The notes under the pieces are model-generated. The model was not told the DNA's origin, did no database searches, and saw only the letters and a list, made by a program, of their open reading frames with translations. Of a stretch of DNA of 64,000 bases, positions 41,325 through 49,837 are shown piece after piece (position 1 is the first letter of the stretch; the number at the start of each line of letters is the position of its first letter). Source of the DNA: Porphyrobacter sp. (lineage in GTDB: Bacteria > Pseudomonadota > Alphaproteobacteria > Sphingomonadales > Sphingomonadaceae); NCBI GenBank assembly GCA_017744315.1, contig JAGIBN010000002.1, positions 434,001 to 498,000 on the forward strand, read 5' to 3'. The translations under genes and the position numbers were made by a program.

Positions 41325-41785
41325 TGCCCGGTATCCGCGAAACCCGCACGCTGCCTTACAGCGCAGAGCAGATGTTCGACCTCGTGGCCGACGTCGCAAA
41401 CTATCCGGAATTTCTGCCCTGGGTAGTCGCCACCCGCGTCCGCTCTGACGACGGCACGGAAATGGTCGCCGACATGCTGGTCGGCTTCAAGGCGCTGCGC
41501 GAGAAATTCACCTCGCGCGTGATCAAGGATCGGCCGGGCCGGCTCGAAGTGATCTACGTAGACGGGCCGATGCGCGATCTCGATAACGTCTGGCACTTCC
41601 GGTCAACGCCGGACGGCGGCTGCGAGCTCGATTTCTGCGTCGAATTCAGCTTCAAGAACAAGATGTTCGAAATGCTGGCCGGCCAGTATTTCGACCGCGC
41701 CTTCCGCAAGATGGTCGCCGCGTTCGAAACTCGCGCCGCCGAACTTTACGGCAGCAGCAGCTCGAGCGCGCAAAGCGTCGCCTGA
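41324..41785 (+). CDS. COQ10/RatA-like START domain protein
   Basis: The 153-residue protein is of the polyketide cyclase/START-like family that includes mitochondrial COQ10 and bacterial RatA. Family features are the start [34 protein letters not shown] and the C-terminal helix AFRKMVAAFETRAAELYG. In alphaproteobacteria a ubiquinone-binding role is more likely than the ribosome-targeting toxin activity suggested for RatA. It is translationally coupled to lipA, a very common pairing. Its last 40 bases overlap the 3' end of the convergent pncC gene. Confidence 0.9.
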   Translation: MPGIRETRTLPYSAEQMFDLVADVANYPEFLPWVVATRVRSDDGTEMVADMLVGFKALREKFTSRVIKDRPGRLEVIYVDGPMRDLDNVWHFRSTPDGGCELDFCVEFSFKNKMFEMLAGQYFDRAFRKMVAAFETRAAELYGSSSSSAQSVA

Positions 41786-42243
41786 AGCCGCACGCCGCCG
41801 CGGTCCTGGTTCTCGTAGAATTGTGATTCGGCATCGGGTGTGTCGTTGCCGCGTATGGCGCGGGCGAAGACGACCGTGCCGACCGGCTTCTGCTCGGTGC
41901 CGCCGTCCGGACCGGCGATGCCGCTGATCGCTACGGCCACATCGGCATTGCTACGCTCCAGCGCGCCGCGCGCCATTGCGAAGACGCACGCGACCGAAAC
42001 CGCGCCGAACGCGTCGATAATGTCGCTGGCGACGCCCAGGGTCTGTTGCTTGGCCTCGTTCGAATAGGTCACGAACCCGCGGTCGAGCACCCTGGACGAT
42101 CCGGGAATTTCGGTGATCGCTGCGGCGACAAGGCCGCCCGTGCAGCTTTCCGCAACCGCGACCGTGCGGCCGAGCGCAGCGTTCTCGTCCACAACCCGGC
42201 GGGAGAGGGCGGTGATCTCGTCAGGGAGGAGGAACTCGCTCAT
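41746..42243 (-). CDS. pncC: Nicotinamide-nucleotide amidohydrolase (CinA C-terminal domain)
   Basis: Deamidates nicotinamide mononucleotide to nicotinic acid mononucleotide in NAD recycling. From the ATG at 42243 it has 165 residues, the stand-alone domain without the CinA N-terminal part. Motifs are VAVAESCTGGLVAAAIT, GFVTYSNEAKQQTLGV and ISGIAGPDGGTEQKPVGTV. The ATG overlaps the stop of the upstream secreted-protein gene (ATGA). A GTG 15 bases earlier is possible. Its end overlaps the COQ10-like gene by 40 bases on the opposite strand. Confidence 0.94.
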   Translation of the reverse strand: MSEFLLPDEITALSRRVVDENAALGRTVAVAESCTGGLVAAAITEIPGSSRVLDRGFVTYSNEAKQQTLGVASDIIDAFGAVSVACVFAMARGALERSNADVAVAISGIAGPDGGTEQKPVGTVVFARAIRGNDTPDAESQFYENQDRGGVRLQATLCALELLLP

Positions 42244-42782
42244 GACAGGCGCGGACACACTGGCAGCTGATCGGGATCGACCAGGCCAACCACGGCGCCA
42301 AGCACGCCGCCCGCGACTTCAGGATCGATCGGTGCCATCGCCTCTATTACCCACTCGATGCGGCTGCAGTTCCTGGCCTCGATCTTGGCCGAGACTTCCT
42401 GCACGATCAGGGCGTCAACCAGGGGACGCACGGCGTCATCCGGGAGGTTGGCGATCGTGTCGAGGCCCTGGCGGCTCTGGGCCGACCCCTGCCGTCCGCC
42501 GAGCCATTTGATGAGGCCGGATTTGGCCTTGGGCCACACGCGCGTCTGAAGCGCGGTGTAGCGACGGCCAAGCGCATCGCCGCTGCGGGCAAGATAGCCT
42601 CTCTGCGAAAGCTCGTTGCCACACTTGAGGCGTACCGCCTGCAGGACGCCCGGCGTGCTGTAGATGGCGATCGCGCCGATTTCCGCCTGGGTCACGCAGG
42701 GCTGTTGCGCGCTTGCGAGCGTAGGCTGAACCGCCAATGCGGCCGCAGCAGCCAGAGCTGCCAGCCTCTTTCCACCAAACAT
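42240..42782 (-). CDS. Hypothetical secreted protein
   Basis: The 180-residue protein has a signal peptide (residues 1-26, cleavage after ASA). Three cysteines follow in the mature part (QQPCVTQAE, RLKCGNEL, EARNCSRIEW) and a fourth is in LPVCPRLS, so two disulfides are possible. No domain recognised. The start ATG at 42782 lies 5 bases after the ispDF stop; a TTG at 42791 is less likely. It is embedded between ispDF and pncC with overlapping ends, so it is co-translated with these metabolic genes without obvious functional link. Confidence 0.78.
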   Translation of the reverse strand: MFGGKRLAALAAAAALAVQPTLASAQQPCVTQAEIGAIAIYSTPGVLQAVRLKCGNELSQRGYLARSGDALGRRYTALQTRVWPKAKSGLIKWLGGRQGSAQSRQGLDTIANLPDDAVRPLVDALIVQEVSAKIEARNCSRIEWVIEAMAPIDPEVAGGVLGAVVGLVDPDQLPVCPRLS

Positions 42783-42787
42783 TCGCC

Positions 42788-43942
42788 TCAAATCCTTTCC
42801 AGCGGGACCAGCGTGGCGACCGCCTGGGCCGCGATGCCTTCTCCGCGGCCGGTGAAACCCAGTCGCTCTGTCGTCGTGGCTTTCACGCTGACCGCCTCTA
42901 TCCCGACCCCGAGCAATTCGGCAAGCCGCGCCCGCATGGCGTCACGATGCGGTCCCACTTTGGGAGCTTCGCATATTAGGGTGACGTCGACATTGCCGAT
43001 TCGGAATCCGGACCGATGTGCCAGGTCGACCGCGTGATCGACAAAGCGAGACGATGTCGCACCCCGCCATTGCGGATCGCTCGGGGGAAAGTGCATCCCG
43101 ATGTCGCCTGCACCAACGGCGCCGAGCACTGCGTCCACCACCGCATGCAGGGCAACGTCCGCGTCGCTGTGGCCGGCAAGGCCGTGGGTATGCTCGATCC
43201 GGATCCCGCAGAGCCAGAGCTCTTCGCCCTCCGCCAGGCGGTGAACGTCGAAACCGGTGCCGGTACGAGGATAGGGAAGGGCGGTCATGAAATCCTCGGC
43301 AAATGTGAGTTTCCTAAGCCGCTCGTCGCCCTCGACCAGCGCCACCGCAAGCCCTGCTGCACGAGCGACCTGAGCGTCGTCGCCGGCATTCGGTTCATCC
43401 TGCCAGGCGCGATGCGCGGAGAGGATCTCTGAATACCGGAAAGCCTGCGGTGTCTGCACCCGCCGCAACTGCTCGCGCGGCGCGCTTCCGGCCATCAGCC
43501 CGCTCGCGTCGATTGCCAGGCTGTCGACCACCGGCAGGACCGGTATCGCGCCCGGCCGACTATCGAGAGCCGAAAGGAGTCGCTCAACAACCTCTGGCGG
43601 GCAGTCGGGCCGAGCCGCGTCGTGGATCAAGACCGCGTCGGGAGCGTCCGATGCCATGACTTCAAGTGCTGCCTTGACCGAGGCCTGCCGAGTTGCGCCG
43701 CCTGCCACCAGCTTGATGTCGGGCAAACCAGCCAGCGCCTTCGCGGCCTGTTCTTCATGGCCAGCAGCTATCGCCACAATGATCGGAGCGGCGCCTGCGA
43801 CCAGCAAAGCTTCGGCCGAATGCCGCACAACCGGCTTTCCCCGCCACAAGGCGAACTGCTTCGGCACCGGCTGACCGGCGCGAAGTCCCTGACCGGCGGC
43901 GACAATGACCGCGGCGAAGCGTTCGTTCGTGGGGGTGCCCAT
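42788..43942 (-). CDS. ispDF: Bifunctional IspD/IspF (methylerythritol phosphate pathway)
   Basis: Carries two non-consecutive enzymes of isoprenoid precursor synthesis: 2-C-methyl-D-erythritol 4-phosphate cytidylyltransferase (residues 1-225) and 2-C-methyl-D-erythritol 2,4-cyclodiphosphate synthase (226-383). IspD motifs are VIVAAGQGLRAGQPVPKQF, LIHDAARPDC and RVQTPQAF. IspF motifs are TGTGFDVHRL, GHSDADVALHAVVDA and FPPSDPQW. The start at 43942 (MGTPTNERF) fits the family; the frame is open to 44014. The fusion is common in alphaproteobacteria. It diverges from dusB. Confidence 0.97.
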   Translation of the reverse strand: MGTPTNERFAAVIVAAGQGLRAGQPVPKQFALWRGKPVVRHSAEALLVAGAAPIIVAIAAGHEEQAAKALAGLPDIKLVAGGATRQASVKAALEVMASDAPDAVLIHDAARPDCPPEVVERLLSALDSRPGAIPVLPVVDSLAIDASGLMAGSAPREQLRRVQTPQAFRYSEILSAHRAWQDEPNAGDDAQVARAAGLAVALVEGDERLRKLTFAEDFMTALPYPRTGTGFDVHRLAEGEELWLCGIRIEHTHGLAGHSDADVALHAVVDAVLGAVGAGDIGMHFPPSDPQWRGATSSRFVDHAVDLAHRSGFRIGNVDVTLICEAPKVGPHRDAMRARLAELLGVGIEAVSVKATTTERLGFTGRGEGIAAQAVATLVPLERI

Positions 43943-44023
43943 CGTAGGGCGGGCCGCTAGCGGGTTGCGGCACCCGTCGCAATCCACTATGCGCTGCCTG
44001 ATTTTTAGGCACACACTCCTGCG

Positions 44024-45040
44024 ATGACGACCTTACCTACTCCTCCGGCGCTCAAACCGATCGATATCGGCCCGGTGCGGATCGATTGTCCGGTGATCCT
44101 CGCCCCGATGACGGGCGTCACCGACATGCCGTTCCGCACGCTCGTGCGCCGTTATGGCTCGGGGCTCAACGTGACCGAGATGATCGCCAGCCCGGCGATG
44201 ATCCGCGAAACCCGCCAGAGTCTGCAGAAAGCCGCCTGGCATCCGATCGAAACCCCGGTTTCGCTCCAGCTTGCCGGCTGCAGCCCGACGGAGATGGCCG
44301 AAGCGGCCAAGCTCAATGAGGATCGCGGCGCTGCGATCATCGACATCAACATGGGCTGCCCGGTGAAGAAGGTGGTCAACGGTGAAGCGGGGAGCGCCCT
44401 GATGCGCGACCTGCCGCTGGCCGCCAGCCTGATCGAAGCAACCGTCAAGGCAGTGTCGGTTCCGGTCACGGTCAAGATGCGCATGGGCTGGGACCACACG
44501 AGCCTTAACGCCCCCGAACTCGCCCGGATTGCGGAAGACCTCGGCGCCAAGCTGATCACCGTGCACGGCCGCACACGCAACCAGATGTACAAGGGCGAGG
44601 CCGACTGGGCGTTCGTCCGCAAGGTCAAGGACGCGGTTTCCCTGCCGGTCATCGTCAATGGCGACATCTGCGGCGTCGAAGACAGCGCCCGTGCTCTCGA
44701 GCAATCGGGGGCGGATGGTTTGATGATCGGCCGTGGTGCCTACGGTAAACCCTGGTTGCTCGGTCAAGTCATGCACTGGTGGCGCACCGGGGAAGCCGTG
44801 CCGACACCCGGTATCGACGAGCAGTACGCGCTGCTGGTCGAACACTACCGCTCGATGCTGGATCACTACGGCGCAGAGACCGGCGTCAAGATCGCCCGCA
44901 AGCACCTGGGATGGTACACGAAGGGGCTGCCAGGATCCGCTGAGTTCAGAAATTACGTGAACTTCATCGATGATCACGAACAAGTGCTTGGGGAACTTGC
45001 CCGCTTCTACGAACCGTTCCTGCGCCGGGAAGCCGCGTGA
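44024..45040 (+). CDS. dusB: tRNA-dihydrouridine synthase DusB (NifR3)
   Basis: FMN enzyme that reduces specific uridines in tRNA. It has 338 residues. Features are [15 protein letters not shown], catalytic Cys112 in [33 protein letters not shown] and [11 protein letters not shown]. In alphaproteobacteria this gene (formerly nifR3) precedes ntrB, as here, and the ntrB GTG overlaps its stop codon. A short TGCCT/AGGCA hairpin (43995-44011) lies in the leader. The upstream 81 bases are shared with divergent ispDF. Confidence 0.96.
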   Translation: MTTLPTPPALKPIDIGPVRIDCPVILAPMTGVTDMPFRTLVRRYGSGLNVTEMIASPAMIRETRQSLQKAAWHPIETPVSLQLAGCSPTEMAEAAKLNEDRGAAIIDINMGCPVKKVVNGEAGSALMRDLPLAASLIEATVKAVSVPVTVKMRMGWDHTSLNAPELARIAEDLGAKLITVHGRTRNQMYKGEADWAFVRKVKDAVSLPVIVNGDICGVEDSARALEQSGADGLMIGRGAYGKPWLLGQVMHWWRTGEAVPTPGIDEQYALLVEHYRSMLDHYGAETGVKIARKHLGWYTKGLPGSAEFRNYVNFIDDHEQVLGELARFYEPFLRREAA

Positions 45041-46101
45041 TCCAAGGCGAGCCGGGTACGCCCGATCCGCGAGAACAAATCGCCGGCCTGACATTCGGGC
45101 TGCTGCTGCTCGAGCCCGATTTGACGATCGCGCAGATCAATCCCGGTGGTGAAAATCTCATCGGCCGCAGCGCGAGGAGGCTGGTGGGCGTTTCCTTGCT
45201 CGATGTCCTCTCGTTTCCCGACAGCCAGATCGGTGAGAGGCTGCGCGGCGAGGAAGCCCAGCTTGTCGCCCGCGGCGTGCCGATCATGGTCGATGGCCGG
45301 TCGGCACTGATCAATCTGACCGTGTCGGCCCTGCCGGCCCATCCCGGCTGGCGAGTGGTGACACTCTCCGATGCCGGCCAGGAAGAGCGTATGGGCGAAG
45401 AAGACCGCGGCGTGGCCCTGCGCGGACCGGCGGTACTCGCGCACGAGATCAAGAACCCCCTTTCCGCCATTCGCGGAGCTGCCCAGCTCGTCGCCCGCAA
45501 GCTGGAAGAGGCCGACCGCAAGTTGACCGATCTCATCACTGACGAGGTCGACCGCATCGCCCAGCTCATCGACCGGATGCAGCGTCTCGGCCGCGAGCAG
45601 CCGGAGCCGGTGGCGCCATTCAATCTCCATGCAGCCGTCAGGCGGGCCTGCGACACCGTCAGCGCCGCGAGCGATCAAGAAATCCGCATCCGCGAGGAGT
45701 TCGATCCGTCGCTACCGCCGGTCCTCGCCAACGAGGGTGCCCTGGTGCAGGTGCTGATCAACCTGATCGGGAATGCCCGTGACGCCTGCCAGGGCCAGAG
45801 GGTGCCCGAGATCGTGATCCGCACGCGCTTTGTCAGCGGACTGGCGCGCAACGTCATGCGCCTCGGCCGCCCAGTCAAACTGCCGATCGAAGTCCAGGTC
45901 AGCGACAACGGTCCCGGCATCGATCCGGCCTTGCGCGACCACATTTTCGAACCGTTCGTCTCAAGCAAGAAGAACGGGCAGGGCCTCGGTTTGGCGTTGG
46001 TCAACAAGCTGGTGCGCGACATGGACGGACGCATCGGTCACGAACGCGACGCCGCCGGGGGCTGGACGCATTTCCGCGTGCACCTGCCGATGGCGAAATA
46101 G
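45037..46101 (+). CDS. ntrB: Nitrogen regulation sensor histidine kinase NtrB
   Basis: Senses nitrogen status through PII and phosphorylates or dephosphorylates NtrC. It has 354 residues and no membrane segment. A PAS-like N-terminal domain (residues 15-115) is followed by the H box with His136 ([16 protein letters not shown]), the N box ([11 protein letters not shown]), DNGPGID and [11 protein letters not shown]. The start codon is GTG, overlapping the dusB stop (GTGA). ntrC follows after 13 bases. Confidence 0.95.
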   Translation: MIQGEPGTPDPREQIAGLTFGLLLLEPDLTIAQINPGGENLIGRSARRLVGVSLLDVLSFPDSQIGERLRGEEAQLVARGVPIMVDGRSALINLTVSALPAHPGWRVVTLSDAGQEERMGEEDRGVALRGPAVLAHEIKNPLSAIRGAAQLVARKLEEADRKLTDLITDEVDRIAQLIDRMQRLGREQPEPVAPFNLHAAVRRACDTVSAASDQEIRIREEFDPSLPPVLANEGALVQVLINLIGNARDACQGQRVPEIVIRTRFVSGLARNVMRLGRPVKLPIEVQVSDNGPGIDPALRDHIFEPFVSSKKNGQGLGLALVNKLVRDMDGRIGHERDAAGGWTHFRVHLPMAK

Positions 46102-46114
46102 GGAAGGGGTAAGC

Positions 46115-47524
46115 ATGGCGAGACGCGCCCTGCTGGTCGAAGACGACGTATCGATCGCGACGGTCATCACCGCCGCGCTCGAGGCCGAAGCCTTCACTGT
46201 GGATCGCTGCGACAGCATCGCCGGGCGCGACAAGCTGCTCGGAAAGGGCAGCTATGAGGTGATGCTGACCGACGTCGTCCTGACCGACGGCGACGGAATC
46301 GAGACCTTGGGCGACGTCCACCGGGCTTATCCCGAGATGCCGGTGATCATCCTCTCGGCACAGAACACGCTCGATACCGCCGTACGCGCCACCGATACCG
46401 GCGCCTTCGAGTACTTTCCCAAGCCCTTCGATCTCGACGAACTGGTCCGCGCTGCCTGCCAGGCCGCCGACGCCCGCGGGAGCAGCGGGCCAGGTAACGA
46501 TGAGGCGGGCGAAGGTTTGCCGCTGATCGGTCGTAGCCAGGCGATGCAGGACGTCTACCGGATGATCACCCGCGTCCTTCGCAACGACCTGACCGTGCTC
46601 ATTCTCGGCGAATCCGGTACCGGCAAGGAACTCGTGGCCGAGGCCATTCACGAGCTCGGCTCACGCAGGACCGGCCCATTCGTGGCGGTCAACACCGCGG
46701 CGATCCCGCGCGAACTCATCGAGAGCGAGCTCTTCGGGCACGAGAAGGGCGCTTTCACCGGCGCAGTCAGCCGCTCAATCGGCAAGTTCGAACAGGCCAA
46801 CGGCGGAACGCTATTCCTCGACGAGATTGGCGACATGCCGCCTGAAGCCCAGACCCGATTGCTCCGTGCGCTCCAGTCCGGCCGAATCCGCCGCGTCGGT
46901 GGTCGTGAAGAAATTGCGATCGACGTGCGTATCATCTCTGCGACCAATCGCGACCTCGTGCCGATGATCTCGGCCGGAAGCTTTCGCGAGGACCTCTATT
47001 ATCGCCTCAACGTCGTGCCGATCGACCTGCCACCGTTGCGTGAGCGCAAGGGCGACGTCGAACCCTTGGCGCGGCACTTCCTGCGTCAAGCGGCGGAGGA
47101 GGGCCTTCCCGCTCGGCGGCTTTCGAAAGAGGCTGCCAATCTCCTCGAAATCCAACCGTGGCGAGGCAACGTGCGCGAGTTGCGCAACTTCGTATTTCGC
47201 GCAGCGCTGCTTTCACGCGAGGAAGAGCTCGACACGGCAATTGTCCGCCAGCTCCTGGCCGACCGGCCTGCTCCCGAGCCAAGCAAGGAAGCGAGCTTCG
47301 ACAGCGCGCTCGCATCGTGGCTGACGCAAGGTAAACCAGCGCCCGGTTCGCTCTATCACGAAGCTCTGGCGGCCTTCGAAGTGCCGTTGTTCGAGCACGC
47401 GCTGCTGGAAACCGGCGGCAACCAATTGCGCGCGGCGCAACTGCTAGGGATCAACCGAAATACGCTTCGAAAACGGCTCGATGACTTGCAGATCGATCCG
47501 GAGCGCTTCTCCCGCCGGGGATAG
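46115..47524 (+). CDS. ntrC: Nitrogen regulation response regulator NtrC
   Basis: Sigma-54-dependent activator of nitrogen assimilation genes. It has 469 residues. The receiver domain has Asp53 as phosphorylation site. The AAA+ domain has Walker A GESGTGKE (165-172), an intact GAFTGA loop (212-217) and LFLDEIGDMP. The C-terminal Fis-type HTH (QLRAAQLLGINRNTLRKRL) follows. The ATG at 46115 has GAAGGGG upstream. An open frame continues upstream over ntrB but is not coding. Confidence 0.97.
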   Translation: MARRALLVEDDVSIATVITAALEAEAFTVDRCDSIAGRDKLLGKGSYEVMLTDVVLTDGDGIETLGDVHRAYPEMPVIILSAQNTLDTAVRATDTGAFEYFPKPFDLDELVRAACQAADARGSSGPGNDEAGEGLPLIGRSQAMQDVYRMITRVLRNDLTVLILGESGTGKELVAEAIHELGSRRTGPFVAVNTAAIPRELIESELFGHEKGAFTGAVSRSIGKFEQANGGTLFLDEIGDMPPEAQTRLLRALQSGRIRRVGGREEIAIDVRIISATNRDLVPMISAGSFREDLYYRLNVVPIDLPPLRERKGDVEPLARHFLRQAAEEGLPARRLSKEAANLLEIQPWRGNVRELRNFVFRAALLSREEELDTAIVRQLLADRPAPEPSKEASFDSALASWLTQGKPAPGSLYHEALAAFEVPLFEHALLETGGNQLRAAQLLGINRNTLRKRLDDLQIDPERFSRRG

Positions 47525-47548
47525 CCTCACGCTTCGGCGAAAAAGCCC

Positions 47549-47584
47549 TTGCATTTTTGCAACAGGACCGTTGTAACTCTGCAA
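47549..47584 (+). promoter_or_regulatory. Repeated inverted-repeat element between ntrC and ntrY
   Basis: TTGCA-N4-TGCAA (47549-47562) is followed 22 bases on by TTGTA-N4-TGCAA (47571-47584), ending 2 bases before the ntrY ATG. Two near-identical sites two helical turns apart look like paired protein-binding sites. They do not match the sigma-54 promoter consensus or the E. coli NtrC site. Confidence 0.45.
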
Positions 47585-47586
47585 CG

Positions 47587-49815
47587 ATGGACGAACCCCC
47601 AGGTCCTGTACCGGGCTCCGAACGGCCCATTCGCGTCCCTCGCTGGTGGCGGCGGGGGATGGTCCATGCGCGACGTGTAAACGTCTATCTTTGGCTCGAA
47701 GTCGTTTTCGCCGCGACGCTAGTCGTCATGCTGGTGAGTTCCTGGCTGGCGCTGAGCAACTCAAATCAGGACCGACTCGTCCCGTCGGCCCAGGCGGCTG
47801 CCATGCTGGTGGGCTCGTTGATCCCGGCCATGGCGCTGCTGGTCCTGTGGGGGCGTCGCCTGGCGATCCGCAGGGCGGGGGACACGACCGCCCGGCTGCA
47901 CGTCAATCTGGTGTTCTTCTTCTCGTTGGTGGCAGCGCTGCCGACGCTGTTCGTCGCGGTGTTCGCCAGCGTGTTGTTCCAGTCCGGCGTGGGCTTCTGG
48001 TTCTCCGATGATTCCCGCGGCATGCTCGAGAACGCCAACCGTCTCGCGCGCGGCTATTACGAACAAAACCAGGAGGAGATCGGCAAGACGACGGTCGCGA
48101 TGACCGACGACTTGCGGTACGTCCTTGGTCGCGTCGCCTTCAGCAGCGACGATTTTGTCGAACAGTTTTACCTTCAGGTGCTGGCGCGCGAGCTGAACGA
48201 AAGCGCGATCCTGCGGCTCCAGCCCAATGGCGAGCTTATCACCGAAGTGATCGCCGATCCTGACGAGGACACCGCACGGCAGCGCATTTCGCCCGAGACG
48301 TTGAAGCGGCTGACGAGCGGCGAACAGGTGGTCGTCACCGCCCGTCAGGATAGCATCGAGGCGGTCGCTCCAGTCGATCTCAAGGCAGGCATATTCCTCT
48401 ATGCGGAAAGGAACTTACGCGCCGATGCTATGAGCCAGTGGCAGCAAGCGCGGACCGTTCTCAGAAATTACGAAGACTTCACTCGCCGTGCCCGCGTGCT
48501 CCAGGTCCAGTTCAACCTTGCCTTGTTCGGGATGTCGCTCGCGCTGGTCGGCCTGGCGGTATGGTTCGCGCTTCGGTTCGCAGATCGGCAGGTCAAGCCG
48601 CTTACGAAACTGGTGGCTGCGGCGCGCGAGGTTGGCGGGGGGAACTACTCGTTGCGTGTCGCCGGGCGCACCGGACCCGACGAGATTGGCCTTCTCAACC
48701 GTGCCTTCAACCGCATGACCGAGCAGATCGAACGACAGACGACTGCCCTGATGGGCGTCAACAGTCAGTTGGCCGAACGGCGCGCCTTTACCGAAGCTGT
48801 CATCCAGTCGATCACGGCTGGCATCGTCTCGGTCGATGCCGAAGGGCAGGTCGCCCTGATGAACAATTCGGCACAACTGATCCTGCTGGATCACGTCGGC
48901 CCAATGCCACTCGGGGTAAAACTCGCCGAGGTTGCGCCACAGATCGCCACTCTCTTGAGGAGCGGGGCAACGAGCGGCGTGGTGCAGTACAGCAAGGGCG
49001 GGGAGCTGCTGACTCTTGCGGTCAAGATCGCCCCGACCGCGGACGGCCATGTGATCACGTTCGAGGACATCACCCGCCAATTAATCGATCAGCGCCAGGC
49101 GGCGTGGTCGGATGTCGCCCGGCGCATCGCGCACGAGATCAAGAACCCGCTCACGCCGATCCAGCTTGCCACGGAACGTATCAAGCGGCGCTATCGCAAG
49201 CAGATCGAACAGGACGGCGAGCTTTTCGAAGAGCTGACCGGCACGATTATTCGCCAGGTCGGCGAGCTTCGTCGCATGGTGGACGAATTCTCCTCTTTCG
49301 CTCGTCTACCCAAACCGGTCTTCCGGCAAGAGGACGCGGTGGATCTCGTCCGCCAGGCGATGTTCCTGCAGGAGGTTGGCCACCCAGAGATCGATTATGC
49401 GTTCTCGCTGTCCGGAGAGGTTCCGCCGATCGCGTGCGACCGGCACCAGTTTGGCCAGGCCATGACCAACGTGCTCAAGAATGCCGCCGAAGCGATCGAA
49501 GCGAGATCGCGCGAGGCCGGGCCGGATTACCGCGGGCGGATCGCGGTCGCGGTGGAGGACGGCGAGCAGCAGGTGACCGTTCGCGTCAGCGACAATGGCA
49601 TCGGGCTGCCGCAGGGCGGCGAGCGGATCATGGAACCTTACGTGACGACGCGCGAGAAGGGCACCGGGCTCGGGCTCGCGATCGTCAAGAAGATCGTCGA
49701 GGAACACGGGGGCGAAGTGAACTTCTCTTCCGCATCCGACGGCGGAACTTGCGCGACGCTTCGCTTCGCGCGCGACCCGATGGCGGCCGGCGCCGGAACC
49801 GAGGCCGCCGAATGA
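47587..49815 (+). CDS. ntrY: Membrane sensor histidine kinase NtrY
   Basis: Partner kinase of NtrX, linked to nitrogen, redox and oxygen signals in related bacteria. It has 742 residues from the ATG at 47587; a TTG 30 bases earlier is less likely. Three membrane segments lie near residues 35-55, 72-95 and 105-130. A periplasmic sensor region, another membrane segment at about 310-335, HAMP and PAS domains follow. His516 is in [16 protein letters not shown], with the N box NVLKNAAEA, DNGIGLP and GTGLGLAIVKKIVEEHGG. ntrX follows after 22 bases. Confidence 0.95.
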   Translation: MDEPPGPVPGSERPIRVPRWWRRGMVHARRVNVYLWLEVVFAATLVVMLVSSWLALSNSNQDRLVPSAQAAAMLVGSLIPAMALLVLWGRRLAIRRAGDTTARLHVNLVFFFSLVAALPTLFVAVFASVLFQSGVGFWFSDDSRGMLENANRLARGYYEQNQEEIGKTTVAMTDDLRYVLGRVAFSSDDFVEQFYLQVLARELNESAILRLQPNGELITEVIADPDEDTARQRISPETLKRLTSGEQVVVTARQDSIEAVAPVDLKAGIFLYAERNLRADAMSQWQQARTVLRNYEDFTRRARVLQVQFNLALFGMSLALVGLAVWFALRFADRQVKPLTKLVAAAREVGGGNYSLRVAGRTGPDEIGLLNRAFNRMTEQIERQTTALMGVNSQLAERRAFTEAVIQSITAGIVSVDAEGQVALMNNSAQLILLDHVGPMPLGVKLAEVAPQIATLLRSGATSGVVQYSKGGELLTLAVKIAPTADGHVITFEDITRQLIDQRQAAWSDVARRIAHEIKNPLTPIQLATERIKRRYRKQIEQDGELFEELTGTIIRQVGELRRMVDEFSSFARLPKPVFRQEDAVDLVRQAMFLQEVGHPEIDYAFSLSGEVPPIACDRHQFGQAMTNVLKNAAEAIEARSREAGPDYRGRIAVAVEDGEQQVTVRVSDNGIGLPQGGERIMEPYVTTREKGTGLGLAIVKKIVEEHGGEVNFSSASDGGTCATLRFARDPMAAGAGTEAAE

Positions 49816-49837
49816 GCCTGCAAATGGAGATAGACTG

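Noticed and set aside
47525..47586. Sigma-54 promoter before ntrY
   Set aside because: TTGCA is present but no GG at the -24 position with correct spacing; the symmetry fits a repressor-type site better.
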